From positions 248,001 to 312,000 of the forward strand of contig NZ_CP112866.1 of NCBI RefSeq assembly GCF_026410085.1: a stretch of DNA of 64,000 nucleotides, given 5' to 3'. The notes beneath the pieces were generated by a model. That model was not told the DNA's origin. It searched no databases and saw nothing but the letters and a program-made list of their open reading frames with translations. This DNA is from Pseudomonas quebecensis. Lineage in GTDB: Bacteria > Pseudomonadota > Gammaproteobacteria > Pseudomonadales > Pseudomonadaceae. Below, in pieces: positions 53,721 through 64,000 of this stretch. Every line of letters begins with the position of its first letter. The stretch's first letter is position 1. Made by a program: the position numbers and the translations under genes.

Positions 53721-54944
53721 CGCGCACTTTTCCTTGTAGGCCTTGAGTGCCTTGAGCCTTTCCCGCTTGAGCGCTTCGCCCAGTTCCGGACCTTTGAAAC
53801 CTTTCTCCAGCAGCGGCGCTACGGCCACGCCGCGTGCTGCCTGCGCTGCACCGCGCAAATAATCGGCTTGTGGATAACTGCGCTGCTCCAGGCCTTTGCG
53901 GCCACGCGCGTCCATTTCACAGGCAACCACGAACTCCTCGAAGCGCTGCGGCCGGCGATACACGTCAAAACTCTGCAACAACTCCAGCAGCGTCGAGGCC
54001 TTCAGCTCCAATGCGCGATGGCCGTGGGTGTGATACTGGCCGACCAGCAGCGCCAGTTCCTGGCAGTCCCTTGGCACTTTGAAGCGCTCATTGACCGCCT
54101 TGATCAGCTTCAAACCCCTGTGTTCATGGGCAATATGCTGCGGCAACTTATCCACAGGCGTCAGGCCTTTACCCAGGTCGTGCAGCAGGCAAGCCCAGCG
54201 TACGGTCAGCGGTTGCCGATGCACGGCGGCCTGTTCCAGCACGCTTAGGGTGTGCACGCCCGTATCGATTTCAGGGTGGTGTGCCACGGGTTGCGGCACG
54301 CCGAACAGCGCATTGATTTCTGGCATCAGGGTTTTCAACGCATTGCAGTCGCGTAACACCTGAATAAATACCTGAGGTTGATCTTCCATCAGTGCGCGAG
54401 AGATTTCTTTCCAACTGCGTTCGGGCGTCAGGGCCTCCAGTTCGCCGGATTCGCTGAGTTGGCGCATCAACTCGAGGGTTTCCGGCGCCACTGTGAAACC
54501 CAGGTGTGCATAACGCGCGGCAAAACGCGCGACTCTGAGTACGCGTAACGGATCTTCGGCAAACGCCGGGGATACATGCCGCAGTATGCGGGCTTGCAGG
54601 TCTTGTTGGCCGTGATAGGGGTCGGTCAGGTTGCCGTCATCGTCTTGCGCCATGGCATTGATAGTCAGGTCGCGCCGAATCAGGTCTTCCTCCAGCGTAA
54701 CGTCTGGGCTTGCATGGAATACAAAGCCGCCGTAGCCCTTGCCGCTCTTGCGTTCGGTGCGGGCGAGGGCGTACTCATCGCCGTTTTTCGGGTCCAGGAA
54801 CACCGGGAAATCAGCCCCGACCGGCTTGAAACCCTTGGCGAGCATTTCTTCAGTGGTCGCGCCGACAACGACGCGGTCGATGTCAGTAACGTCGATGCCC
54901 AGCAAGCGGTCGCGCACCGCGCCACCAACTTTATAGATTTTCAT
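53715..54944 (-). CDS. cca: Multifunctional CCA-adding tRNA nucleotidyltransferase
   Basis: The 409-residue enzyme adds or repairs CCA at tRNA 3' ends. It has the nucleotidyltransferase core ([20 protein letters not shown] with [20 protein letters not shown]) and [13 protein letters not shown], and the C-terminal HD phosphohydrolase domain ([30 protein letters not shown]) found in the gammaproteobacterial class. Confidence 0.96.
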   Translation of the reverse strand: MKIYKVGGAVRDRLLGIDVTDIDRVVVGATTEEMLAKGFKPVGADFPVFLDPKNGDEYALARTERKSGKGYGGFVFHASPDVTLEEDLIRRDLTINAMAQDDDGNLTDPYHGQQDLQARILRHVSPAFAEDPLRVLRVARFAARYAHLGFTVAPETLELMRQLSESGELEALTPERSWKEISRALMEDQPQVFIQVLRDCNALKTLMPEINALFGVPQPVAHHPEIDTGVHTLSVLEQAAVHRQPLTVRWACLLHDLGKGLTPVDKLPQHIAHEHRGLKLIKAVNERFKVPRDCQELALLVGQYHTHGHRALELKASTLLELLQSFDVYRRPQRFEEFVVACEMDARGRKGLEQRSYPQADYLRGAAQAARGVAVAPLLEKGFKGPELGEALKRERLKALKAYKEKCAL

Positions 54945-55007
54945 GAAAAAGCCTCCATTAGCGGCACAGGATAACGCCTGTCCCTGGCCAATGGAGGCTT
55001 TGCTGTT

Positions 55008-56573
55008 TCACAGATGGACGACGGCCATGTCCAGGCAACCGTAGTCATTATCGTTGTGGTCGCTGCGCGGCGGAACATGATGAGTCTTCATCACCTGATC
55101 GCCCTGCAGGGTTTCCAAGTGAATATCGAAGCCCCACAGGCGATGCAGGTGCTTGAGCACTTCCTCGGTGGAGTCCCCCAGGGGTTTGCGATCATGTTGC
55201 TGATGACGCAGGGTCAGCGAGCGGTCGCCGCGCACATCGATGCTGTAGATCTGCACGTTGGGTTCGCGATTGCCCAGGTTGTATTGCGCGGCCAGCGTCT
55301 CGCGAATAATGCGATAGCCCGGTTCATCATGGATGGCCGGTACCACCAGGTCGTCCTTGAGGTCGTCATCGAGAATGCTGAACAACTTCAGGTCACGGAT
55401 CACCTTGGGCGACAGGTACTGCAGGATGAAGCTCTCGTCCTTGAAGCTGCTCATGGCGAACTTGATGGTGGACAGCCAGTCGCTGCCAGCGATTTCCGGG
55501 AACCAACGGCGGTCCTCCTCGGTGGGGTTTTCGCACATGCGCCGGATATCGCGGTACATCGCAAACCCCAGGGCGTAGGGGTTTATACCGTTGTAATACG
55601 GGCTGTCGAAACCTGGCTGGAACACGACGCTGGTGTGGGACGTTAGGAACTCCATCATGAAGCCGTCGGTGACCAGGCCTTCGTCGTACAAGTCGTTCAT
55701 CAGGGTGTAGTGCCAGAAGGTGGCCCACCCCTCGTTCATCACCTGGGTCTGGCGCTGCGGGTAAAAATACTGGGCAATTTTGCGCACGATTCGCACAATC
55801 TCGCGCTGCCACGGCTCCAGCAGCGGAGCGTGCTTTTCCAGAAAATACAGAATGTTTTCCTGAGGTTCGGCGGGGAAGCGTGCATTATCCTTGTCGTTGT
55901 TTTTACCGGCGCGCTTGGGGATGGTGCGCCACAGGTCGTTAATCTGTTTCTGCAGGTGTTCTTCGCGCTCTTTCTGACGCAGGCGTTCTTCTTCGGCGGA
56001 AATCGGGTAAGGGCGTTTGTAGCGGTCGACCCCGTAATTCATCAGCGCGTGGCAGGAGTCGAGCAGGTCTTCCACCGCGTCGATGCCATGGCGCTCTTCG
56101 CATTGCATGATGTACTGCTTGGCGAACACCAGGTAATCAATGATCGAACTGGCGTCGGTCCAGGTGCGGAACAGGTAATTGCCTTTGAAAAAGCTGTTAT
56201 GCCCATAGCAGGCGTGGGCGACCACCAGTGCCTGCATGCAGATGGTGTTTTCCTCCATCAGGTAAGCAATGCACGGGTCTGAGTTGATCACGATTTCGTA
56301 AGCCAGGCCCATCTGGCCGCGGCTGTAGGACTTTTCGGTGCTAAGGAAGTGCTTGCCGTAGGACCAATGGTGATAGCCCAGGGGCATGCCGACCGAGGCA
56401 TAGGCGTCCATCATCTGCTCGGCGGTGATTACCTCAATCTGGTTGGGGTAAGTGTCCAGGGCATAACCCGCCGCGATACGGCTGATTTCCCGGTCATAGG
56501 CCTGGATCAGTTCGAAGGTCCATTCGGACCCGGTGGAAATGGGTTGGCGCTTAGTCTCTTTTTTGGCGGTCAT
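55008..56573 (-). CDS. SpoVR family protein (YcgB-like)
   Basis: The 521-residue protein matches the SpoVR/YcgB family ([94 protein letters not shown]). The histidines and glutamates suggest a metal site, but no reaction is established for the family. It overlaps the DUF444 gene by 4 bp (ATGA) and is the last gene of the prkA cluster. That cluster is expressed in stress and stationary phase in enterobacteria. Confidence 0.95.
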   Translation of the reverse strand: MTAKKETKRQPISTGSEWTFELIQAYDREISRIAAGYALDTYPNQIEVITAEQMMDAYASVGMPLGYHHWSYGKHFLSTEKSYSRGQMGLAYEIVINSDPCIAYLMEENTICMQALVVAHACYGHNSFFKGNYLFRTWTDASSIIDYLVFAKQYIMQCEERHGIDAVEDLLDSCHALMNYGVDRYKRPYPISAEEERLRQKEREEHLQKQINDLWRTIPKRAGKNNDKDNARFPAEPQENILYFLEKHAPLLEPWQREIVRIVRKIAQYFYPQRQTQVMNEGWATFWHYTLMNDLYDEGLVTDGFMMEFLTSHTSVVFQPGFDSPYYNGINPYALGFAMYRDIRRMCENPTEEDRRWFPEIAGSDWLSTIKFAMSSFKDESFILQYLSPKVIRDLKLFSILDDDLKDDLVVPAIHDEPGYRIIRETLAAQYNLGNREPNVQIYSIDVRGDRSLTLRHQQHDRKPLGDSTEEVLKHLHRLWGFDIHLETLQGDQVMKTHHVPPRSDHNDNDYGCLDMAVVHL

Positions 56574-57841
56574 GTCACTAACCTGCGCTGGAAGAGTTCA
56601 CGGAAGACCGGATAGATATCGCCGGCCGAGACCAGTTGTTGCTGGGCGAACGTGTCGGCGAAGGCTTCGCCGATACGCTCGTATTCGAACCACAGGGCCT
56701 GGTGCTCCCGAGGGGTGATTTCGACATAGGTGTAGTACTGCACGAACGGCATGATCTGGTTGATCAAAATGTCGCGGCAGATCGGCGAATCGTCGTTCCA
56801 GTTGTCGCCGTCGGAGGCTTGGGCTGCGTAGATGTTCCATTCGTTGGCGGGGTAACGTTCAGCCATGATCTCCTGCATCAGTTTCAATGCACTGGAGACG
56901 ATGGTGCCGCCGGTTTCGCGCGAGTAGAAAAACTCCTCTTCGTCCACCTCCCGTGCGCTGGTGTGGTGACGGATGAAAACTACGTCGATCTTGTCGTAAT
57001 TACGCTTGAGGAACAGGTACAGCAGGATAAAGAAGCGTTTGGCGATGTCTTTGGTGGCCTGGGTCATGGATCCGGACACATCCATCAGGCAGAACATCAC
57101 TGCCTTTGAGCTGGGGTTGGGTTGCTTGACCAGCAGGTTGTATTTCAGGTCGAAGGTATCGAGGAACGGCACGCGGCGAATCCGCGCGCTGAGTTTTTCG
57201 ATTTCCGTCTCGATTTCCTGGATATCGCCGAAGTTATCCGGTTCTTCGCGCTTTAACCGCGCCAACTCTTCCTTGGCCTGTTTGAGCTTGGCGCGGCTGC
57301 TGCCCGATAGGGCAATACGCCGGGCGTGGGCCGAGCGCAGGGTTCGGATGATATTGATCCGCGAAGGGTTGCCTTCGTTGCTGATGCCGGCGCGCACCGT
57401 CTTGAAGGTGTCGGTGCCCGTGAGATTGCGTTTAACCAGATTGGGCAACTCCAGGTCCTCGAACATGAATTCGAGGAATTCTTCCTGGGTGATCTGGAAC
57501 ACAAACTCATCCATGCCCTCGCCGGAATTACCGGCCTTGCCCGGCCCCTTGCCGCCACCCCCACTTGGAGGGCGCTGGATATGCTCGCCTGTGGTGAACT
57601 CCTTGTTGCCGGGATGCACGACGGTCTGTTTGCCGCCCCGGCCGTGGTGCAGCACCGGCTCGTCGATGTCGCGTCCGGGAATGCTGATTTGTTCGCCATG
57701 CTCCATGTCGGTGATGGAGCGGCGGCTGACGGCCTCTTCCACCGCCTTTTTGATGTGGTCACGGTAACGCCGCAGGAAACGCTGGCGGTTTACCGTGCTC
57801 TTGTTCTTGCCATTGAGGCGTCGGTCGATCACATAGCTCAT
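56570..57841 (-). CDS. yeaH: DUF444/YeaH family protein (VWA-like)
   Basis: The 423-residue protein has a basic N-terminus ([20 protein letters not shown]), a glycine-rich hinge ([20 protein letters not shown]), and a VWA-like C-terminal domain with the metal site [18 protein letters not shown]. It is YeaH of the yeaG-yeaH-ycgB cluster, whose task is to work with the PrkA kinase. A long palindromic repeat separates it from prkA. Confidence 0.94.
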   Translation of the reverse strand: MSYVIDRRLNGKNKSTVNRQRFLRRYRDHIKKAVEEAVSRRSITDMEHGEQISIPGRDIDEPVLHHGRGGKQTVVHPGNKEFTTGEHIQRPPSGGGGKGPGKAGNSGEGMDEFVFQITQEEFLEFMFEDLELPNLVKRNLTGTDTFKTVRAGISNEGNPSRINIIRTLRSAHARRIALSGSSRAKLKQAKEELARLKREEPDNFGDIQEIETEIEKLSARIRRVPFLDTFDLKYNLLVKQPNPSSKAVMFCLMDVSGSMTQATKDIAKRFFILLYLFLKRNYDKIDVVFIRHHTSAREVDEEEFFYSRETGGTIVSSALKLMQEIMAERYPANEWNIYAAQASDGDNWNDDSPICRDILINQIMPFVQYYTYVEITPREHQALWFEYERIGEAFADTFAQQQLVSAGDIYPVFRELFQRRLVT

Positions 57842-57870
57842 GGGGCCCCTCCGGGGAGCTTCAAGTCGTG

Positions 57871-57943
57871 AGCTTCAAGCCGCAAGGCAGAACCCGCTGA
57901 CGGGCTCTGTCGCTTTTCCCTTGCCGCTTGTCGCTAGAAGCTT
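57871..57943. repeat. Palindromic intergenic repeat between yeaH and prkA
   Basis: AGCTTCAAGCCGCAAGG (57871-57887) is nearly complementary to CCTTGCCGCTTG plus AGAAGCT (about 57919-57942), with an earlier partial copy AGCTTCAAGTCG at about 57858. This kind of GCTTCAAGC/GCCGCTTG palindrome is dispersed in Pseudomonas genomes. It could reduce expression of yeaH relative to prkA. Confidence 0.75.
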
Positions 57944-57956
57944 ACAGCTGCTTCTC

Positions 57957-59879
57957 TCACTGCGATTTCCGAACCCGCAGGTACCATTCCGAAAGAAGGC
58001 GTACCTGTTTGTCGGTGTAGCCACGCTCGACCATTCGAGTAACGAAGTCGTTGTGTTTTTGCTGGTCCTCCTTGCTGGCCTTGGCGTTGAAGCTGATAAC
58101 CGGCAGCAGATCCTCGGTGTTGGAGAACATTTTTTTCTCGATCACCACCCGCAGCTTTTCGTAGCTGAGCCAGGTCGGATTCTTGCCGTTATTGTTGGCG
58201 CGGGCACGCAACACGAAGTTGACGATTTCGTTGCGGAAATCCTTCGGATTACTGATACCTGCCGGTTTCTCGATTTTTTCCAGTTCCTCGTTGAGGGCTA
58301 CGCGGTTGAGAATCTCGCCGGTTTCCGGGTCGCGGTATTCCTGGTCCTGAATCCAGAAATCTGCATACAGCACGTAGCGGTCGAAGATGTTCTGGCCGTA
58401 TTCGCTGTAAGACTCCAGGTACGCGGTTTGGATTTCCTTGCCGATAAACTCGATATAGCGCGGTGCCAGGTATTCCTTGAGGAATCGCAGGTAACGCTCG
58501 CGGGTCTCGGCCTGGAACTGTTCCTGTTCGATCTGCTGCTCCAGCACATAAAGCAGGTGCACCGGGTTGGCGGCAATTTCGTGGGGGTCGAAGTTGAACA
58601 CTTTGGACAGGATCTTGAACGCAAAACGCGTCGACAGGCCGTTCATGCCCTCGTCCACGCCGGCGGAGTCGCGATATTCCTGAATCGACTTGGCCTTGGG
58701 GTCGGTGTCCTTGAGGTTTTCGCCGTCGTACACGCGCATCTTGGAGTAGATATTCGAGTTTTCCGGTTCTTTCAAGCGCGACAGCACGGTGAATTGAGCG
58801 AGCATTTTCAAGGTGTCGGGCGCGCAATGGGCCTTGGACAGGGAGCTGTTGAACAGCAATTTGTCATAGATCTTGATTTCATCACTGACCCGCAGGCAGT
58901 ACGGTACCTTGACGATGTAGATCCGATCGATGAACGCCTCGTTGTTCTTGTTGTTGCGGAAGGTGTGCCATTCCGATTCGTTGGAGTGGGCCAGCAGGAT
59001 CCCGGTGAACGGAATCGCTCCCAGGCCTTCGGTGCTGTTGTAGTTGCCTTCCTGAGTGGCGGTCAGCAGTGGGTGCAGCACCTTGATCGGTGCCTTGAAC
59101 ATTTCCACGAACTCCATCAGGCCTTGGTTGGCCCGGCACAATGCGCCCGAGTAACTGTAGGCGTCGGCGTCGTTCTGCGGGAATTCTTCGAGTTTGCGGA
59201 TATCGACTTTACCGACCAGCGCCGAAATATCCTGATTGTTCTCGTCGCCGGGTTCGGTCTTGGCCACGCCGATCTGGTTGAGGATCGACGGGTAGAGTTT
59301 CACCACGCGGAACTGACTGATATCACCGCCAAACTCCGCCAGGCGCTTGGTAGCCCAGGGCGACATGATGGTGTTGAGGTAGCGCCGTGGAATGCCGAAG
59401 TCCTCTTCGAGAATCGCGCCGTCTTCCGTGGCGTTGAACAGGCCCAGGGGCGACTCGAAAACGGGTGAGCCCTTGATAGCGTAGAAGGGCACCTTCTCGA
59501 TCAACTGTTTGAGTTTTTCGGCCAGGGACGACTTACCGCCGCCGACGGGGCCGAGCAGGTAGAGGATCTGTTTCTTCTCTTCCAGGCCTTGGGCGGCATG
59601 GCGGAAGTAGGAAACGATCTGGTCGATGCATTCTTCCATGCCGTGGAAGTCTTCAAAGGCCGGATAGCGGCGGATCACCTTGTTGGAGAATATTCGTGAC
59701 AGGCGCGAATTATTCGAGGTGTCTACCAGCTCCGGCTCGCCGATCGCCAGCAGCAGGCGTTCGGCAGCGGATGCGTAGGCGCTTCGGTCCTGTTTGCACA
59801 GGTCGAGATACTCCTGAAGCGTGAGTTCTTCCTGCTGTGTGGACGCGAAGCGTTGTTGGAAGTGGCTAAAAATACTCAT
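57957..59879 (-). CDS. prkA: PrkA family serine protein kinase (YeaG)
   Basis: The 640-residue protein has an AAA-type P-loop domain (ILYLLGPVGGGKSSLAEKL, residues about 100-120) and a C-terminal PrkA kinase-like domain (SYEKLRVVIEKKMFSNTEDL). I start at the ATG complementary to 59877-59879 (MSIFSHFQQRFASTQQEELT); a start 26 codons upstream lacks family similarity. It heads the prkA-yeaH-spoVR cluster, linked to nitrogen starvation and stress in E. coli and Pseudomonas. Confidence 0.95.
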   Translation of the reverse strand: MSIFSHFQQRFASTQQEELTLQEYLDLCKQDRSAYASAAERLLLAIGEPELVDTSNNSRLSRIFSNKVIRRYPAFEDFHGMEECIDQIVSYFRHAAQGLEEKKQILYLLGPVGGGKSSLAEKLKQLIEKVPFYAIKGSPVFESPLGLFNATEDGAILEEDFGIPRRYLNTIMSPWATKRLAEFGGDISQFRVVKLYPSILNQIGVAKTEPGDENNQDISALVGKVDIRKLEEFPQNDADAYSYSGALCRANQGLMEFVEMFKAPIKVLHPLLTATQEGNYNSTEGLGAIPFTGILLAHSNESEWHTFRNNKNNEAFIDRIYIVKVPYCLRVSDEIKIYDKLLFNSSLSKAHCAPDTLKMLAQFTVLSRLKEPENSNIYSKMRVYDGENLKDTDPKAKSIQEYRDSAGVDEGMNGLSTRFAFKILSKVFNFDPHEIAANPVHLLYVLEQQIEQEQFQAETRERYLRFLKEYLAPRYIEFIGKEIQTAYLESYSEYGQNIFDRYVLYADFWIQDQEYRDPETGEILNRVALNEELEKIEKPAGISNPKDFRNEIVNFVLRARANNNGKNPTWLSYEKLRVVIEKKMFSNTEDLLPVISFNAKASKEDQQKHNDFVTRMVERGYTDKQVRLLSEWYLRVRKSQ

Positions 59880-60100
59880 GACGTCGTCACCTCGCTCGAT
59901 ACGTGGAGCCGACGCCGGATCAATCAGTTGATGCTGGCAACCATTGACGATCGCCAATGGTTGTTTTCCCCCCAGAACACCCTGAAACGCTACCGATGAC
60001 CCGCACGCCGGTGTACCGGCTCTCCCCTGATTCGGATGGCCTGCGCTTAAGGATAGTTCGGAATCGGAGAGGTCAAGGTGCGAGACGTAATTAGTTTGCC

Positions 60101-60125
60101 CGCGCCGTTCGTCAGAAACGGCGCG
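60101..60125 (-). terminator. Possible terminator hairpin after glpE
   Basis: CGCGCCGTT (60101-60109) and AACGGCGCG (60117-60125) form a 9-bp perfect stem with a 7-nt loop, 39 bp after the glpE stop. There is no T-run on the minus strand, so termination would be weak. The rest of 59880-60164 holds the prkA promoter region, which I could not place. Confidence 0.55.
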
Positions 60126-60164
60126 AGCCCAAGTGACACGCGGGGTGGCGGGGTGTGAAAAAAA

Positions 60165-60494
60165 TTATTGCGAGTCGCCTGATGCGATTTCTGCAGGAAA
60201 GGTCGCACGCCATAGCTCAAATCCGCCATCCAGGCTGTAGACGTCCGAGAAGCCCTGGCTGACCAGATAGGCGGCTGCGCTCTGGCTCGAGTTGCCGTGG
60301 TAGCAGGCCACGATCAGCGGTGCGTCAAGGTCGGCGGCGCGAATGAAATCGGCGATGTTGACGTTGTCCAGGTGCTGGGCACCAGTGATGTGGGCAGCGG
60401 CGTAAGTAGGCTGATCGCGGATATCGACCACCACTGCGCCTTGTTCGCGCAGGGCCTGGGCTTGTTCGGGAGGGATACGTTTGAATTCGCTCAT
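60165..60494 (-). CDS. glpE: Thiosulfate sulfurtransferase GlpE (rhodanese)
   Basis: The 109-residue single-domain rhodanese transfers sulfur from thiosulfate to cyanide or thiols. It has [20 protein letters not shown] with [20 protein letters not shown] and the catalytic cysteine loop [18 protein letters not shown] take the ATG complementary to 60492-60494, after GGAG; the longer frame through apaH is not supported. It is 32 bp after apaH in the same direction. Confidence 0.95.
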   Translation of the reverse strand: MSEFKRIPPEQAQALREQGAVVVDIRDQPTYAAAHITGAQHLDNVNIADFIRAADLDAPLIVACYHGNSSQSAAAYLVSQGFSDVYSLDGGFELWRATFPAEIASGDSQ

Positions 60495-60526
60495 GGCGGG
60501 CTCCTTGGGCGGGCGGCAAGCGGTGT

Positions 60527-61378
60527 CTAGCGCTTGGCGGCGGCCGGCTGTGTAACGGCAAGAGGGGGTGGGCACTGGCAGCGGTGGCGCTCGCCGGTGT
60601 CGATATTCATCAAGGTCATGGCGCCACCCCACACGCAGCCGGTGTCGAGGGCGAATACGCCGGGTTCATCGCAGTGGCCTTCCAGGGCCGCCCAGTGACC
60701 GAAGATGATCTTCGTGTCGCGGGTCTTGCGTTCCTTGTGGGCGAACCAGGGTTTATAGCCGGGCAGGGCGGTGTCGGCGCCTTCCTTGCTCTTGAGATCA
60801 AGTTTTCCTTCGGCGGTGCAGAAGCGCATGCGGGTGAAGTAATTGGTAATGACCCGCAGGCGAGCGACACCGGTGAGATCGTTATCCCACTTGACCGGCT
60901 CGTTACCGTACATACCGTCGAGGTAGGCGGTGTACAGGCTGTCATCGGCGAGGGCGCATTCAACTTCGGCGGCACACTTGAGGGCTTTCTTCAGTGTCCA
61001 TTGCGGCGCAATACCTGCATGGACCAGCGCGATATTGCGGCTTTCATCGTAATGCATGAGTTTTTGCCGACGTAGCCAGTCGAGCAGCTCGGCGCGGTCC
61101 GGTGCGTCGAGAATTTCCCGCAGGGTATCGCCCTTTTTCAGGCGTTCGATGTTATTCGCGGCGGCCAGCAGGTGCAGGTCATGATTGCCCAGAACACAGA
61201 CCAACGAATTGCGCAGGCTATATAAGTAGCGCAGGGTCTGGAGTGACGCGGGGCCACGATTGACCAGGTCGCCCACCAGCCACAGGCGATCCTGCGCCGG
61301 GTCGAAGGCTACCCGTTCCAGCAGGCACTTGAGGGGCTCCAGGCAGCCTTGCAAATCCCCGACCGCATATGTCGCCAT
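60527..61378 (-). CDS. apaH: Bis(5'-nucleosyl)-tetraphosphatase, symmetrical
   Basis: ApaH hydrolyses Ap4A to two ADP and removes Np4 caps from RNA. The 283-residue protein is a PPP-family phosphatase with [54 protein letters not shown], and the late [11 protein letters not shown] and [11 protein letters not shown]. It shares one base with apaG (TGATG). A C-terminal tail with [14 protein letters not shown] is lineage specific. Confidence 0.97.
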   Translation of the reverse strand: MATYAVGDLQGCLEPLKCLLERVAFDPAQDRLWLVGDLVNRGPASLQTLRYLYSLRNSLVCVLGNHDLHLLAAANNIERLKKGDTLREILDAPDRAELLDWLRRQKLMHYDESRNIALVHAGIAPQWTLKKALKCAAEVECALADDSLYTAYLDGMYGNEPVKWDNDLTGVARLRVITNYFTRMRFCTAEGKLDLKSKEGADTALPGYKPWFAHKERKTRDTKIIFGHWAALEGHCDEPGVFALDTGCVWGGAMTLMNIDTGERHRCQCPPPLAVTQPAAAKR

Positions 61379-61758
61379 CAGTGCAGGGCTCCTGGCACGG
61401 CGAGCCGAAAAGGCTTGATCATGGCATCGAACACATGGCCATCGGTGGCTTTCATCTGATATGAGCCCTGCATGGTGCCGACCTTGGAGGTCATCACCGT
61501 GCCGCTGCTGTAGGTGTGGCTGGCGCCGCTGTCGATCAGTGGCTGCTGGCCGACGACGCCGGCGCCACGGACTTCTTCGACCTGGCCGTCACCGTCGGTG
61601 ATCACCCAGTGGCGTGAGAGCAGTTTGGCCGGCACCAGCCCATTGTTTTTCACCGTGATGGTGTAGGCAAAGGCGAAGCGGTTTTGTTCAGGTTGCGATT
61701 GTTCCGCCAGGAAGCGGGTGACGACGCTGACGTCGATCTGGTAGCGAGGATCGGACAT
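61378..61758 (-). CDS. apaG: ApaG protein (Co2+/Mg2+ efflux family name)
   Basis: The 126-residue beta-sandwich protein has the family pattern [46 protein letters not shown] and [20 protein letters not shown], then [20 protein letters not shown]. Its biochemical role is not settled; apaG mutants show cation-related effects. The order rsmA-apaG-apaH is the same as in E. coli. Confidence 0.96.
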   Translation of the reverse strand: MSDPRYQIDVSVVTRFLAEQSQPEQNRFAFAYTITVKNNGLVPAKLLSRHWVITDGDGQVEEVRGAGVVGQQPLIDSGASHTYSSGTVMTSKVGTMQGSYQMKATDGHVFDAMIKPFRLAVPGALH

Positions 61759-61864
61759 GCAAGAGGCCTTAAAAGCAAAAGCGGAAGACAGCAGATGCGG
61801 ATCAGTCTAGGCCAAGAAGTGTGTACTAGGCCAGACATGCTGTCCGGCCTGGTGCACGGCAGGC

Positions 61865-62677
61865 TCAGTCCGCGGCTGGCGCAGGCTGGACGGCCAACTG
61901 GTCAGCCAGGCGCACGAACGCGGCCAGATCCAGTTGTTCGGGTCGCAGGCTGCCGTCGACGCCGGCGGCTTCGATCTCGGCGTTGCTCAACAGCGCCTTG
62001 AGCGTATTGCGCAGGGTTTTGCGCCGCTGGTTGAACGCCTCGCGTACGACGCGCTCAAGCAGTTTGTGATCCTTGGCCGGGTGTGGCAGCACTGCGTGGG
62101 GAACCAGGCGTACGATGGCCGAATCGACCTTCGGCGGCGGATTGAAGGCCCCCGGGCCGACGTTGAACAGATGTTCGACGCGGCAGTGGTATTGAACCAT
62201 GATCGACAGGCGGCCCCAATCACCGCCGCCAGGGCCGGCAGCCAGGCGTTCCACCACTTCTTTTTGCAGCATGAAGTGCATGTCGCGGATGATCCCGGCG
62301 TTATTCAGCAGGTGGAAAATCAGCGGCGTGGAAATGTTGTACGGCAGGTTACCCACCACGCGCAGGCTGTTGGGCGCGGCGTTAAGGGTATTGAAGTCGA
62401 ACTTCAGTGCATCGCCTTGATGCAGGTTGAAGTTGGGCTTACCGGCGAACTGCTGATTGAGGATCGGGATCAGGTCTTTGTCCAGTTCCACCACGTCCAG
62501 CTGCCCACCGCTGGCCAGCAGGCCTTGGGTCAATGCTCCCTGGCCCGGGCCGATTTCCAGCAGGCGATCTTCCGGCTTGGCATGAATAGAGCGCAGGATT
62601 CGGTCGATCACGCCAGCGTCGTGCAGGAAGTTTTGCCCGAAGCGCTTACGCGCCCGGTGTTGGTAATGCTCGGTCAT
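61865..62677 (-). CDS. rsmA: 16S rRNA dimethyladenosine transferase
   Basis: RsmA (KsgA) dimethylates A1518 and A1519 of 16S rRNA during ribosome maturation. The 270-residue protein has [19 protein letters not shown], the SAM motif [26 protein letters not shown], and the catalytic [15 protein letters not shown]. The start overlaps the pdxA stop by 4 bp. It is distinct from the RNA-binding RsmA/CsrA protein titrated by RsmY. Confidence 0.97.
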   Translation of the reverse strand: MTEHYQHRARKRFGQNFLHDAGVIDRILRSIHAKPEDRLLEIGPGQGALTQGLLASGGQLDVVELDKDLIPILNQQFAGKPNFNLHQGDALKFDFNTLNAAPNSLRVVGNLPYNISTPLIFHLLNNAGIIRDMHFMLQKEVVERLAAGPGGGDWGRLSIMVQYHCRVEHLFNVGPGAFNPPPKVDSAIVRLVPHAVLPHPAKDHKLLERVVREAFNQRRKTLRNTLKALLSNAEIEAAGVDGSLRPEQLDLAAFVRLADQLAVQPAPAAD

Positions 62678-63663
62678 ATACGGGTCTCGGCCATCCGGTA
62701 GGCGGTTTCCAGGGCCACGTGCAGGCTGCCGGTATCGATCTTGCCGCTGCCCGCCAGGTCCAGGGCGGTGCCATGGTCGACGGAGGTACGAATGATCGGC
62801 AGGCCCAGGGTCACGTTGACGGCGGCGCCGAAGCCTTTGTATTTCAGCACCGGCAGCCCCTGGTCATGGTACATCGCCAGCACTGCATCGCAGTGCTCCA
62901 GATATTTGGGGGTAAACAGAGTGTCTGCGGGCAGCGGGCCGCGCAGGTCCATGCCTTCTTGGCGCAGACGCTCCAGGGTGGGTTCGATGATGTCGATTTC
63001 TTCATGGCCCAAGTGGCCACCTTCTCCGGCATGAGGGTTGAGCCCGCAGACCAGGATACGCGGTTGGGCAATGCCGAATTTGTGGCGCAGGTCGGCGTGC
63101 AGGATGCGTGTCACGCGCTCTATACGCTCGGCGGTGATGGCGTCGGCCACCTCGCGCAAGGGCAGGTGTGTAGTCACCAGCGCCACACGCAGGCCGCCCG
63201 TGGCCAGCATCATTACCACCTGCGCGGTGTGAGTCAGCTCGGCGAGAAACTCGGTGTGTCCGGAAAACGCGATGCCGGACTCGTTGATCACGCCCTTGTG
63301 CACCGGCGCGGTGATCATGCCGGCGAAGTCGCCGTCGAGGCAGCCTTGCCCGGCGCGAGTCAGGGTCTGTAACACAAATGCCGCATTAGCCTTGTCCAGG
63401 CGACCCGCTACGACCTTGGCCTGCAGCGGGGTGTCCCACACGTACAGGCTGCCGGCGGGCGCGGGCGCGTCAGGCCAATTGCCCGGTGACGCATCCAACA
63501 GGGTGACAGCCACACCCAGCAGCGCGGCCCGCTCAACGAGCAGGCCACGGCTGGTAATGGCAATCAGGGGGTGTGGCTGAGGTTGCGAGGCGAGCAGCAG
63601 GCACAGGTCTGGACCGATGCCGGCGGGCTCGCCGGGAGTCACCGCGAAACGCTTTGGTTTCAC
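62674..63663 (-). CDS. pdxA: 4-hydroxythreonine-4-phosphate dehydrogenase
   Basis: PdxA oxidises 4-phosphohydroxy-L-threonine in vitamin B6 synthesis. The 329-residue protein begins at a GTG (complement of 63661-63663) and has [40 protein letters not shown], the metal-binding [20 protein letters not shown], and [19 protein letters not shown]. It overlaps surA (GTGA) and rsmA. Confidence 0.97.
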   Translation of the reverse strand: MKPKRFAVTPGEPAGIGPDLCLLLASQPQPHPLIAITSRGLLVERAALLGVAVTLLDASPGNWPDAPAPAGSLYVWDTPLQAKVVAGRLDKANAAFVLQTLTRAGQGCLDGDFAGMITAPVHKGVINESGIAFSGHTEFLAELTHTAQVVMMLATGGLRVALVTTHLPLREVADAITAERIERVTRILHADLRHKFGIAQPRILVCGLNPHAGEGGHLGHEEIDIIEPTLERLRQEGMDLRGPLPADTLFTPKYLEHCDAVLAMYHDQGLPVLKYKGFGAAVNVTLGLPIIRTSVDHGTALDLAGSGKIDTGSLHVALETAYRMAETRI

Positions 63664-64000
63664 TGGGCTGCCTGGTCGGTGCCTGTTGGTCCGGCGCCTG
63701 GCAGCTTGATTTCCACATAGGCTTCGTCACGGATCTGACGCAACCAGGTTTGCAGCTCTTCGTCGTATTTGCGGTTACGCAGCACGTTCAGAGCCTGTTG
63801 CTCGCGAGCCTGGCTGGTGTTGTCGGTGGCACGACGGCCAAGGACTTCCAGGACATGCCAGCCGTATTGCGTCTTGAACGGCTTGGACAACACACCTTGC
63901 GGAGTATCGGCCATCACCTGCTGGAACTCTGGTACCAAGGCTTTCGGATCGATCCAGTTCAGGTCGCCGCCGTTGAGGGCAGAACCCGGATCTTCCGAGA
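63660..64000 (-). CDS. surA: Periplasmic peptidyl-prolyl isomerase SurA, C-terminal part
   Basis: The visible 112 codons are the C-terminal end of SurA, the periplasmic chaperone for outer membrane proteins. They include part of the second parvulin domain ([36 protein letters not shown]) and the terminal helix ([20 protein letters not shown]) followed by a lineage-specific tail. The N-terminus lies beyond the window. It precedes pdxA in the same operon. Confidence 0.93.
   Translation of the reverse strand, partial: SEDPGSALNGGDLNWIDPKALVPEFQQVMADTPQGVLSKPFKTQYGWHVLEVLGRRATDNTSQAREQQALNVLRNRKYDEELQTWLRQIRDEAYVEIKLPGAGPTGTDQAAQ

Overview
The window is a chromosomal segment of a fluorescent Pseudomonas, most likely of the P. 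fluorescens group. The evidence is the high-GC coding style, the gene order (biotin operon, acyl-CoA dehydrogenase paralogues, rsmY, pqqFABCDE, lysine catabolism genes, rpoD-dnaG-rpsU, surA-pdxA-rsmA-apaGH), the REP doublets with a GTGGGAGGGGGC core, and a textbook GacA upstream activating sequence. No database search was possible. Assignments rest on motifs, lengths and gene order.

Layout, left flank (1-28.9 kb, core genome). It opens with a cut srkA kinase gene, a Tat-exported PhoX phosphatase, an orphan ModE-type regulator and comF. A BirA-operated promoter overlaps the start of comF and drives bioBFHCD, the full late pathway from malonyl-ACP methylation to biotin. Next come a 93-residue orphan, three paralogous acyl-CoA dehydrogenases (the first behind a PsrA-type operator) with a membrane diguanylate cyclase between the first and second, the Gac-controlled sRNA gene rsmY, a LysR regulator, a class III aminotransferase whose ribosome binding site is buried in a hairpin, and a PMP3-family peptide. 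On the minus strand follow pqqFABCDE (PQQ cofactor) and davA-davB with an Lrp/AsnC regulator (lysine to 5-aminovalerate).

Centre (28,950-42,506, accessory). A 13.6-kb integrated element occupies a tRNA-Ile2(CAU) gene. It is bounded by 86-bp direct repeats, and the tRNA is intact only on the right. It carries a tyrosine integrase next to attR, paired TTGTACC motifs 11 bp apart at each end, a replication module resembling the F-RepA-RepC set of RSF1010 with four iterons, and a partial P-type conjugation set (TraK-like, TrbJ, TrbK-like, TrbL) with no relaxase or coupling protein. The AT-rich cargo is a type II restriction-modification system (controller protein, probable BglII/BamHI-like endonuclease, DPPF methylase) followed on the same strand by a translationally coupled ParA-type ATPase and SIR2-domain protein. 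The ParA-SIR2 pair is the best candidate for an undescribed anti-phage system. The TrbJKL set suggests an SGI1-like element that inserts its own parts into a helper plasmid's mating channel.

Right flank (42.5-64 kb, core genome). The intact tRNA-Ile2 is followed by a large sensor protein with GGDEF and EAL domains, then the macromolecular synthesis operon (rpsU, dnaG, rpoD), tsaD, plsY, folB, folK, cca, the prkA-yeaH-spoVR stress cluster, glpE, and the surA-pdxA-rsmA-apaG-apaH operon, with surA cut by the window edge.
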